A stretch of 64,000 nt of DNA, from positions 310,001 to 374,000 of the forward strand of contig JBEKCC010000001.1 of the NCBI GenBank assembly GCA_050015095.1. The letters are read 5' to 3'. Below the pieces are notes generated by a model. The model saw only the letters and a program-made list of their open reading frames with translations. It searched no databases and was not told the DNA's origin. This DNA is from MVRE01 sp015660965 (GTDB lineage Archaea > Halobacteriota > Methanomicrobia > Methanomicrobiales > Methanospirillaceae). This document shows positions 26,834 through 35,700 of this stretch, piece by piece (the first letter of the stretch is position 1; each line of letters opens with the position of its first letter). The position numbers were made by a program, and so were the translations under genes.

Positions 26834-27772
26834 TTAGTTAAAAAGAACAATTAAAACTGCACCAACAACCATAAAGACTGCTCCAATAAATCGGCGCATT
26901 AACTCACACTCTCGGAAAATATAACCACCGTATAGCACGATGATAATAATACTGGTTCTTTTTATTGCAATTACATATGGAACGATTTGCATATTATATG
27001 CAATATTGATACTTACTGCCGCGAGAGAGAGGAAGACTGCAATCAAAATGCATTGCCAAATATTTTGCAGGACTTTTTTGGTTACATCTGTCCGGTCCTT
27101 TTGTTTGAATTCAAAAAGAGAATTTGACGATTTTAAGGATTTCTTTTTCCAAAATCTTTTAAGTGATAAAATACACGCAAATACAGTTCCCATAATCAAG
27201 TATACAATCGATGATCCGAACGTAGCATCCGAGTTCAGCATGATAATCTTGTCAAAGTTGACTGAAACAGCATAGAGAAATGCAACGACAAGCATCAACA
27301 GAACACCGCGATTCGTAAACACCGACCTAAATGGTTCAATTAAGCTTTTGTGAGCTGAAGGAAGGTTCAACATATAGGACCCAATTACGATAGTAACTAT
27401 TCCAACCACCCCCATTAATGATGGAATCTCGTGAAGGAGGATAATCGCTGTCACAATAAGAAAAAAGGGGGTGAATGAGATCATCGGTACCGAAAGTGAG
27501 ATATCTGTACTCTGAAGGGCAGAATATGAGAGTAAGACAGCCAAAATACCAAGGAAAGATGAGATGAAGATTGCTCCAAGAAAGTCATGTCCTATGGTAG
27601 GAAATCCTTGAAACAATGAGATTATAAAAAGGAAAATTCCAGCAAAAAAGAAACTTCCGGTTGCAAGAATAAACGGATCAATAGTTTGTAAAAATTTTTT
27701 CACCGAAAGATAGTATCCTGCATCTGCGATTGCTCCAATAAATGAGAGCACAAACCAGAGCATGGATTTCAA
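26834..27772 (-). CDS. EamA/DMT-superfamily transporter
   Basis: A 312-residue inner-membrane protein with about ten hydrophobic helices in two EamA-like halves (first half ending near 140, second from about 155), separated by a basic cytosolic loop near 195-230 (FWKKKSLKSS). Substrates in the superfamily include metabolites and nucleotide sugars; none can be inferred here. It is convergent with adenine deaminase with only 11 bp between the stops. Confidence 0.8.
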   Translation of the reverse strand: MKSMLWFVLSFIGAIADAGYYLSVKKFLQTIDPFILATGSFFFAGIFLFIISLFQGFPTIGHDFLGAIFISSFLGILAVLLSYSALQSTDISLSVPMISFTPFFLIVTAIILLHEIPSLMGVVGIVTIVIGSYMLNLPSAHKSLIEPFRSVFTNRGVLLMLVVAFLYAVSVNFDKIIMLNSDATFGSSIVYLIMGTVFACILSLKRFWKKKSLKSSNSLFEFKQKDRTDVTKKVLQNIWQCILIAVFLSLAAVSINIAYNMQIVPYVIAIKRTSIIIIVLYGGYIFRECELMRRFIGAVFMVVGAVLIVLFN

Positions 27773-27888
27773 TTAATAGTTTATTTCAAACCAGATTAAG
27801 AGAATCGGTAATAATTTTTAACTCGGGCTACAATTTCCCCAGATATAATCTTACAATTCATTCGTGATTACGGAACAAAAATGTTGTT

Positions 27889-28683
27889 TTATCCGAATAA
27901 AGGGACACCAGTAAAGATATGAAGGATAGTAATGAGTATCGGCTGGTGAATTAAGTAAATAATGAGCGAATGCCGCCCCAAAAACGCGAACGGTGAAATT
28001 AACTTTTCTGGTACATTGGGCATACTGAATGACCTTTTTCCATTTGGATATAACTGCTCCCCAATTCCCATACCAATGAGAACAACCCCAAACCATGGGA
28101 ACAGCGGCGTATAGTCTACGGAGTAAAATGGTGCGGGGGGGATGCCGAGCCATAGTGAAAATATTGAACCATTCATGCCAGATGAAGTAAGCACGATTCC
28201 GATGATAATACAGAGAACCCCAATTAGGACATTATTCTTTTTAAATCTAAAGAAAAACGGTGCAAGAATTATTGAGAGCCCAATAAGGTGCAAAATACCG
28301 AAAATGACAAACCCTTCACCCAAATAGAACCATGTGGCTACTGTAACCAACAGGCCACATCCAAAAATTCCAGCACCTCTCTTAAAATACTTCAATAGTA
28401 TTTTGATTGATTCGCTCTCATTGTCTTTCGAAATATTTTGAACAGCTCTCGCGTGACTGATTATAAGTGAAATACCTACGATTAGGAGAAAGAGTGATGC
28501 GATGGTGAATGCAAAATAACGCCAGAAACCTGTTGTTACATCGATTGGATACAAACCGAAAAAATATAGATCGAAGAGTGTGTGGAATATAATCATCATT
28601 AGGATTGCAATCCCACGTACCATGTCGATTTCTTCAAACCTTCCTCTGCCATTCACGTCAGTTAATTGGTAAGGATTCTTCAT
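27889..28683 (-). CDS. DUF1624-type membrane acyltransferase (HGSNAT-like)
   Basis: A 264-residue protein with seven or eight hydrophobic helices. Its opening, FEEIDMVRGIAILMMIIFHTLFDLYFFG, is typical of the DUF1624/heparan-alpha-glucosaminide N-acetyltransferase-like family, with the conserved Asp-x-x-Arg-Gly and His. A later YTPLFPWFGVVLIGMGIGE matches the family too. It may acylate a cell-envelope sugar; substrate unknown. AAGG just before the ATG at 28683 supports this start over the GTG at 28695. Confidence 0.75.
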   Translation of the reverse strand: MKNPYQLTDVNGRGRFEEIDMVRGIAILMMIIFHTLFDLYFFGLYPIDVTTGFWRYFAFTIASLFLLIVGISLIISHARAVQNISKDNESESIKILLKYFKRGAGIFGCGLLVTVATWFYLGEGFVIFGILHLIGLSIILAPFFFRFKKNNVLIGVLCIIIGIVLTSSGMNGSIFSLWLGIPPAPFYSVDYTPLFPWFGVVLIGMGIGEQLYPNGKRSFSMPNVPEKLISPFAFLGRHSLIIYLIHQPILITILHIFTGVPLFG

Positions 28684-28751
28684 ATGTCCTTGCACTTGCC
28701 GATATCAGGTTCTTTAAAATAACACGTTCTTAATAATTAGGTGGAACATTT

Positions 28752-29624
28752 ATGACCAGCCATCAGCAAAACCGCAAAGACGAACATATAATTCAAGCGA
28801 TCGGAAAATGTCGGATTGTAATCCGAAATGGTGAAGTAATCGAAGTTGGTGATCCAATAATTGCAGATTGCCCGCTAGCTAAACGGTTTGCGTACCCAAT
28901 TCCTAAGATTACAAAAGAACATGTCAAGGCGAATATTGAACATCGAATTAAATCGTTTGGTATGTGCACGGATCAAAGGGAGGTAGTCGACCGGAGGGAA
29001 TTTGTTGGATTTGGGGCATCTGAACTACTCAGTTTTGGAGTTCAGGAACGTTTCCTCGATGCCGTTGTTCTTGCCTGTGACGGGGCAGGGACTGTGATCG
29101 TGACAAAACCAGAACTGGTGCAAGGGATAGGAGGCAGGATGTCTGGTCTTGTGAGTACTACGCCGATACAAGCAGTAATAGATCGTATCGAAAAACAAGG
29201 AGGATTCGTGCTTGATCGATCAACCGGTAAGATTGACCAGCTAGCAGGTTTTGGATTAGCCGTAAAGAGAAAGTTCAAAAAGATTGCAGTGACTGTCGCC
29301 GATCCTAAGGCTGCAGAAAACATTCGTTCGGCATATCCTGATGCTCTGATCTTTGCCGTGCATGTAACAGGACTGTCTAAAGATGAGATTAAACGACTTG
29401 TCGATACTTGTGATATCGTAACTGCTTGCGCATCAAAAGCAATGCGTGAAATCGCGGGAAGTAAGGCCCTGGTCCAAGCTGGTACTGCTGTTCCAGTCTT
29501 TGCAATTACACAGAAAGGAAAACTGTTGATCGTTGAAAAGATGGCACGATCACCAGAGCCCTTTGTTGTTAAAACGACAAAACTTCCGGTTATAAGCGAT
29601 GCTCATCCAGAGCCGCTGGTCTAA
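28752..29624 (+). CDS. Methanogenesis marker protein 8 (DUF2099)
   Basis: A 290-residue soluble protein. FAYPIPKITKEHVKANIEHR and FGMCTDQREVVDRREFVGFGASE are blocks I associate with methanogenesis marker 8, a family found in methanogens and relatives. The central GAGTVIVTKPELVQGIGGRMSG and a late nucleotide-fold-like part (KKIAVTVADPKAAENIR) are also present. Its biochemical role is unknown; distribution suggests a link to methanogenesis or cofactor assembly. Confidence 0.75.
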   Translation: MTSHQQNRKDEHIIQAIGKCRIVIRNGEVIEVGDPIIADCPLAKRFAYPIPKITKEHVKANIEHRIKSFGMCTDQREVVDRREFVGFGASELLSFGVQERFLDAVVLACDGAGTVIVTKPELVQGIGGRMSGLVSTTPIQAVIDRIEKQGGFVLDRSTGKIDQLAGFGLAVKRKFKKIAVTVADPKAAENIRSAYPDALIFAVHVTGLSKDEIKRLVDTCDIVTACASKAMREIAGSKALVQAGTAVPVFAITQKGKLLIVEKMARSPEPFVVKTTKLPVISDAHPEPLV

Positions 29625-29881
29625 AAGGACCCATTTCTTCGTGAAAGTTAATAACATCCAGCAATTTTTAAACTGAGACATCTTGAATTGCGACAAGAGC
29701 AAGTGAATGATTAAATGAAATATTCATGAGATCGAGCATCAAATGATCATTCGAAAATTCCCTGTCGTAACCGCATGACGATAATAACATTCTACGATAT
29801 GCAATTTGGGAACGTGTAGACTATCGTTTTTTAAGCACTTTTAAACAGTCAATCGGACAGTTTTACAAACGTATTTTAATT

Positions 29882-29903
29882 AAAGATGCTATACATCTTT
29901 TTT
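29882..29903 (+). promoter_or_regulatory. Hairpin with T-run abutting a start codon
   Basis: AAAGATG (29882-29888) and CATCTTT (29894-29900) pair across CTATA and run into six T that end at the ATG at 29904. It may be an operator over the transcription start or a terminator of an upstream transcript. The 258 bp between the marker-8 stop and this hairpin hold nothing else I can identify. Confidence 0.4.
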
Positions 29904-30062
29904 ATGGTAGATATTGAACACCCTAAATGTCCACACCCAAAATGTGGTGCAAAGATGCAACGGATCTATACTAGAACAAAGAACCGATACCATCCTTGTG
30001 GTTGGCTCTGTGAATGTGGTACAGTGAAGATTGATAGCCACCACTTAGAAAATGACGATTAA
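29904..30062 (+). CDS. 52-residue zinc-ribbon protein
   Basis: ATG at 29904 to TAA at 30060-30062. The protein has CPHPKCGAKMQRIYTRT, then a HPCGWLCECG pair and a short acidic tail, i.e. two Cys-pair knuckles typical of a zinc ribbon. Because it is only 52 residues it is easily missed. The ATG lies at the end of a hairpin/T-run, suggesting leaderless or regulated expression. Function unknown; nucleic-acid binding is possible. Confidence 0.6.
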   Translation: MVDIEHPKCPHPKCGAKMQRIYTRTKNRYHPCGWLCECGTVKIDSHHLENDD

Positions 30063-30234
30063 TCACATAGAAACTAAAAGCCCAGTAATTATCGCTCAAC
30101 CGATCAACGCTATTGCCCATTTTTAAAAAAGCCCTGTTTTGAGAATATGGAACGTAAAGCGATAATGCCCGATATGCTCCAGCTTCATGAATGACTGCGG
30201 ATATTGAGAACAAAAAAGGAAAGTGTAGATTTTT

Positions 30235-31044
30235 TCACGGGGGATTAACTTGTCTCAAATACGCGTGAGATTCATAACATGCATTAGGCATATTTCGAAC
30301 GTTAAATTTTTCCCCCTTCCCAATCATCGCGGATACTGACTCTGTAACCAAAGTAGTAGAACTTACACCCTCTACGACTTGATGTGAACTCTCTGCTATA
30401 GTTGTATCAATCGTAGAGTGACTGCCTAAATTACTGACGATAGCCACCCGAGTAAAGCCATTATGGTTACACCATGCAGTAACAAATATATCCCTGTCGG
30501 CCGTGTAATCATAATTCCAAGTCATTTCAACCCACGGTCCTAATCCAGGTGAAGAGGGTCCAGGTGGTCCTTGGGGTCCAATAGCTCCTGCTGGTCCTTG
30601 CGGTCCAGGATCCCCTTTAGGTCCCGCAACTCCCTGAGGCCCTTGTGCTCCTGCTGGTCCCGTATCACCTTTTGGTCCTTGAGCTCCATCAGCTCCAGCG
30701 GGTCCTGTTGCTCCGGCAGATCCGGGCGGTCCTTGCGGTCCCATTGGTCCTACCGGTCCAGCGGGTCCCTGAGCTCCTGCTGGCCCTACAGCCCCCGCTG
30801 ATCCGGTAGCTCCTGTAGCTCCGGCGGGTCCAGCTGGTCCTTGCGGTCCCGGCGTCAATTTGATGTTATTCACCGTTTGTGTTAAAGCGGTAATTTGCGT
30901 TTGTAAATTCAAAACTGCCTTCCACATATCGTCGAATGGCCTACCATTCGGATTTGCAGGTGGTGTAACGATTGCAGCTACTGGCATTACAATCATGGCA
31001 ATCAAAACGATTGCAATACAAACCATGATAATTTTTTTCCCCAT
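30235..31044 (-). CDS. Secreted collagen-like protein
   Basis: A 269-residue protein with an N-terminal signal segment (5-25), a short heptad-like stretch (about 40-62, MWKAVLNLQTQITALTQTV) that could trimerise, then 33 uninterrupted Gly-X-Y triplets (66-164, many GPA, GPQ, GPP, GPK), and a C-terminal beta-rich head of about 100 residues with two cysteines. This is the layout of collagen-like surface proteins of bacteria and viruses, with a C1q/TNF-like head possible but not shown. Its DNA is locally GC-rich because of the Gly/Pro codons. Confidence 0.85.
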   Translation of the reverse strand: MGKKIIMVCIAIVLIAMIVMPVAAIVTPPANPNGRPFDDMWKAVLNLQTQITALTQTVNNIKLTPGPQGPAGPAGATGATGSAGAVGPAGAQGPAGPVGPMGPQGPPGSAGATGPAGADGAQGPKGDTGPAGAQGPQGVAGPKGDPGPQGPAGAIGPQGPPGPSSPGLGPWVEMTWNYDYTADRDIFVTAWCNHNGFTRVAIVSNLGSHSTIDTTIAESSHQVVEGVSSTTLVTESVSAMIGKGEKFNVRNMPNACYESHAYLRQVNPP

Positions 31045-31424
31045 TTTTTACCATCCTTTTACACAAACTAGTTCGAGCGCTGTTGCTCCAGCGCCTTCAT
31101 CCCAAGAATCGGAAAACTGGAATCCTGATAAGCTGTCACTGTAGCTATCCCGACGGATAGCTTAGACTGGCTTAGGATGGAAGTTTTTTTAGTTAAATAC
31201 CATAAATAAACATTCCGAAATAATTTTTCTTTAAATAGATACACGATTTATGGATAAATTTTCATAATGGTCCATATCTAGCAGACAAAAGATGGTAAGC
31301 AAACGATGCAAAAGACAGGACAAATGCGGATGTAAACCAGGCAAATATAGATATGTCTGATTTGAATGATTTAGTACAAAAGATTCAACAATCCCAATAG
31401 AAAGGTTTCAACAAAGCAGATATT
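31045..31424. promoter_or_regulatory. Divergent intergenic region (380 bp) with a strong hairpin
   Basis: Between the collagen-like gene (minus) and the J-domain gene (plus). AGCTATCC (31143-31150), loop CGAC, GGATAGCT (31155-31162) is a perfect 8-bp stem, about 100 bp upstream of the collagen-like start. Two tiny ORFs at 31292-31360 (22 aa) and 31353-31400 (15 aa) lack Shine-Dalgarno sites and look like chance or decayed coding sequence. Otherwise AT-rich spacer. Confidence 0.45.
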
Positions 31425-32411
31425 ATGGTAGACCTCTACGATATCCTTGGCGTAACGAGAGATGCAACATCTGAAGAAATAGCCGCTGCGTATAGAAAAA
31501 AGGTTAAAAAATGGCACCCTGATGTAAGCAATCATCCTGATTCAGAAGATAGAATGAGAGAAATCAATGAAGCGGCAGAGCTTTTGTTAAATCCCCTTCA
31601 AAGAAAAAAATATGACGAATATTTATCTAGAGAAGAATTTACCATAAAGAAAACTTTTAAGAAAACACAACGCGACCAAGAACAACAGAAAAAATCCGAG
31701 CCCAGTTCATATACTGAAGACACTGAATCTCATGGATTCACCAAAATTTACAAAAAACCAAAGAAAAAACAATCGTGGATATTTTCGGCAAAAATCCGCT
31801 ATGCAGTAGGTTTCTGCGCAGCTGTTTTTGTTTTCGTATTAATCATAGTTGTAATGATAAATGCACTAAATTCTTTTAATTTACCTCTTAATGACAAAAC
31901 TCACACCGTACCTCAAACTCAAACCAGTTCTACCGTGTTATCGGACAATTACATCCAAATTCTACAAAAAGGCGACGAACTTTTTAAAGTCGGGGATTAT
32001 GAAGATGCACTCAGTGCCTATGATGCTGTAATTTCTCAAAATCCAGACATATCATTAATCGATGTCTGGTACAAAAAAGGGATTACACAGAATCTTCTTG
32101 GATGTTATCAGGATGCATCACAATCATTTGACCAAGTTATTAATTTTGCACCTGAAGATTCGTTGGCGCTTGGACAAAAAGGTACAGCTCTTCTTGGACT
32201 TGGGAAATATGATGATGCGCTTTATTATACTGATCGCGCCCTGCAGAAAAATTCTAACTTAGCATGGATATGGACAAATCGGGGTATTGCCCTCATGAAT
32301 TTGGGGCAGAAAAAAGAAGCACGTGCAGCGTTTGATAACGCTGGGATTCTCGAACCAGAGAATCATGATGCCAGCACTAGTCAGACGCTAATGAAAATGG
32401 TGTTTGGTTAA
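31425..32411 (+). CDS. Membrane J-domain protein with TPR repeats
   Basis: A 328-residue protein: J-domain at 1-70 with His31-Pro32-Asp33, a Lys/Glu-rich linker (70-120), one transmembrane helix (about 125-150), then three or so TPRs (about 175-320, including GDYEDALSAYDAVISQNPD and GKYDDALYYTDRALQ). It should recruit DnaK-type Hsp70 through HPD while tethered in the membrane. TPR wording (WIWTNRGIALMNLG) matches the giant TPR protein 0.3 kb downstream, so the two may belong together. Confidence 0.88.
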   Translation: MVDLYDILGVTRDATSEEIAAAYRKKVKKWHPDVSNHPDSEDRMREINEAAELLLNPLQRKKYDEYLSREEFTIKKTFKKTQRDQEQQKKSEPSSYTEDTESHGFTKIYKKPKKKQSWIFSAKIRYAVGFCAAVFVFVLIIVVMINALNSFNLPLNDKTHTVPQTQTSSTVLSDNYIQILQKGDELFKVGDYEDALSAYDAVISQNPDISLIDVWYKKGITQNLLGCYQDASQSFDQVINFAPEDSLALGQKGTALLGLGKYDDALYYTDRALQKNSNLAWIWTNRGIALMNLGQKKEARAAFDNAGILEPENHDASTSQTLMKMVFG

Positions 32412-32429
32412 AATCCCTTAATATAGAAC

Positions 32430-32672
32430 ATGAGAAAAAGCCACGAACTTCTCTTGAAATACCGGTTCGATCTACGATATCGATTTTCTGAAGTAGAGGT
32501 TTGTTATATTGATAGAGGTTCACCGGGAGATCGCTCATGCGTCAAGGGTAATAATATTCGGGCCCTGGACGCATTCTATATGGAGATCGAATCGGAGATA
32601 GGGATAAAATATATCCCTTATCACCGGATTCAGGAGATATCATATGCTGGCAAAATAGTTTGGGAAAGGTAG
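32430..32672 (+). CDS. DUF504/UPF0248 protein
   Basis: An 80-residue protein matching the archaeal DUF504 family: RYRFSEVEVCYIDRGSPGDR, then the stretch ending IPYHRIQEISYAGKIVWER. RNA-related function has been suggested for the family, but it is uncharacterised. It lies 18 bp after the J-domain gene and 64 bp before the giant TPR gene, all on the plus strand. Confidence 0.85.
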   Translation: MRKSHELLLKYRFDLRYRFSEVEVCYIDRGSPGDRSCVKGNNIRALDAFYMEIESEIGIKYIPYHRIQEISYAGKIVWER

Positions 32673-32736
32673 AGTAGTATTATTTTTAATCAGTATCAAG
32701 ATAGTTTCTAACTTAGTATCTGGAAGGAGTGGTGAC

Positions 32737-35700
32737 GTGCGGAAAGAAATGAGTGATCAGGAAGACGCATATAAATGGTACAATAGAGGTATTGCGCTAA
32801 TAAAGCTCGGGCGTTATGAGGAGGCGACAGCAGAATTTGATCGTGTAATTTCTGTCCTTCCTCGATACGCAGATGCATGGTATAACAAGGCTAACGCACT
32901 TAACCGATTAGGACGATACGAAGAAGCAAATTCGGCGTATGATAAAGCTCTTGAATTCAATCCAGATCATGCTGTTGCATGGAACAACAAAGGTTCGGCA
33001 CTGAATAAGCTCGGGAGATATAAAGAAGCACTTACCGCTCTTAACCACGCAATCTCAATCGATCGCGACCAAGCGGTCGTTTGGTTTAATAAAGGTACTG
33101 CGCTCGATAATCTGGGTCAACATGATGACGCAATCAATGCATACGACCGTGCAATCAGTTTACGGCCAAATGATACCGACGCTTGGAATAATAAAGGTAA
33201 TGTACTAATCAAGATCGGACGTTTCAAAGATGCAATCGAAATAATTGATAGAGCAATTAGTATTCTTCCAAAATTTGTTCCGGCATGGGTCAACAAAGGA
33301 AATGCACTTTTCAAACTTGAACAGTTTGAAGAATCTATTGGCGCTTACGATACGGCAATTGCACTTGATCCCAAGAATGCAGATGCATGGAATGGAAAGG
33401 GATTGGTGCTTCAGCACATCGGAAAAACAGAAGAAGCAACCGACGCTTTTGATCAAGCGATCGCCCATCGACCGAATTTTGCTGCAGCATGGTTTGCTAA
33501 AGCTGAAATCCTGCGTGATTTGGGACAAAACGAGAGAGCACAGAGTGCATACGAGACTTCAGTAGCGCTCGATCCCAAATTTGAGGAGATTTGGAAGCAG
33601 GAAGTTGTTGTGCCAACTGTACCGGAAAAATTAGAAAAACCAGTAAAATCAGTTGAAGTAACTATTTCAGAACCATCTTTTGAGACTGGACCTGTTCTCG
33701 AAAAAGAACCTACGATTGAAACAGAACCTGAAATTGAAACGATAGCCATCCCGGTTACCGAAGATGCTGTAAGTTGGCACAACAAAGGGCTCGCCCTTCT
33801 CCCATTAGGAAAATTTGAGGAAGCGATCGAAGCCTATGATAAAGCACTTGCTCTAGATTCTAACGACCCGATTATCTGGAACAACAAAGGTACGGCACTT
33901 GATAGACTTGGACATCATGGTGAGGCACTCGCATCATATAATAAAGCGCTTGAAATTAATCCAAATGATGCTATTATTTGGTGTAATCGAGGTGGAGCAC
34001 TCAATAAACTTGGACGTGTCGATGAAGCAATCGAGTCGTATGAGAGAGCCATCAAAATTGATCCTCGTGATTCTGTTGCGTGGTTTAATAAGGGACTGAT
34101 TCTCGTTTCTCTTAACCAAAATGATGGGGCACTTGAATCCATTAATAGAGTACTTACGCTCGAGCCTGAAGATTCTCGGGCCTGGGCAATCAAAGGGTAT
34201 CTCCTAATTCGAGTCAATAGATTTCAGGATGCACTCGATGCATGTAATCACGCAATAGAAATCGATCCCCATGATGGTACTACATGGAAGAATCGGGGCA
34301 TCATACTGGGTAAGATCGGAAGATTTGACGAAGCGATCGAATCCTTTGACCATGCAATTGATGAAAAAGCCGATGACGCTATTTTATGGAACGAGAAAGG
34401 TTCAGCCCTAAAGGAACTTGGTAATTACGAGCAAGCCATCGCTTCCTACCAAAAAGCCCTTGATCTCGATCCTCAAGATGCAGTGATTTGGAATAACCGA
34501 GGCCTTGCATTAAGTAACTTTGGAATGCATAAAGAGGCTATTTTCGCGTTTGAGAAAGCAAATGAACTCCGTCCCGATTTTACTCTTGCATGGACGAATA
34601 AAGGCAATGTTCTCTCTGAACTCGGACGCTATGATGAGGTGGTTGATGCTTATGATCGTTCAATTGCGTTAAATCCTCAAGATCCTATTGTTTGGTACAG
34701 CAAAGGATCTACACTTTTAAAACTACAAAAATTTGAGGATGCATTTTCAGCATTTGAAAGGGCAATTTCGATCCGGTCGGATTATGGACATGCTTGGTTT
34801 GGGAAAGGTACCTCACTAGCAGCCATTGGCAAAAATGAAGAGGCAGTCGATGCCCTTAATCATGGATTGAGATTTGAACCTGACTTTTCAGATGGTTGGA
34901 ACCAGCTTGGGGTTGTCCTTCGAACAATTAATAGACTTGATGAAGCGGTGGATTCCTTCAATAAAGCGATTGCTCTCGATCCTGATAATCCTACAATTTG
35001 GAAAAATCTTGGCGAATCACTTTTTAATCTACAGCAATATGCTGATGCAATTTCAGCCTATGATCGGGTAAATGATCTACAGCCCAATGATGCAACGGCC
35101 TGGTTTGGCAAAGGTAATGCACTAACTGCTATCGGAAAATACGAAGATGCGGTTGCTGTGTTCGATCGCGTACTTACTCTTGTTCCTGGAAATGCACAAG
35201 CATGGGCAACGAAGGGGGAACTACTTGTAAAACTTGGGCGCCCAACCGAGGCGGTTACAGCACTCGATCGTTCATTAACACTACAACCGAATAGTGTTTC
35301 AACACTATTTATGAAAGGTCGAGCTTTGCAGTCAACCGGAAACTATGATGCAGCCTTGGAAGCTTATGACAAAGTGCTTGCACTTGATCCTACTTATGCA
35401 GAAGGATGGGCTGAAAAGGGGAATGCCCTAAGCAACAAGGATAATCATGAAGAGGCAATTCGGGCATATACAAGCGCTCTCACACTTAATCCGGCAGATC
35501 ATGTATCTTGGAATAACAAGGCTTCGGCATTGAACGAACTCGGACGCTATGATGAAGCTATTGAAGCCTACGATAAATCTTTGGCACTCGACCCTAACAA
35601 TGCAATTGTTTGGATTAACAAGGCTTCGGTATTAATTAATCTCGGGAAACATGAACGGGCGATCTCAGCACTCGATGTAGCCATCAATATGGCTCCATCA

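Noticed and set aside
29971..30213. 80-codon minus-strand ORF overlapping the zinc-ribbon gene
   Set aside because: Antisense to the Cys-pair protein, no family features and no ribosome site.
31292..31400. Two tiny ORFs (22 aa with three Cys; 15 aa) ahead of the J-domain gene
   Set aside because: No Shine-Dalgarno, overlapping frames and very short; most likely chance or remnants.
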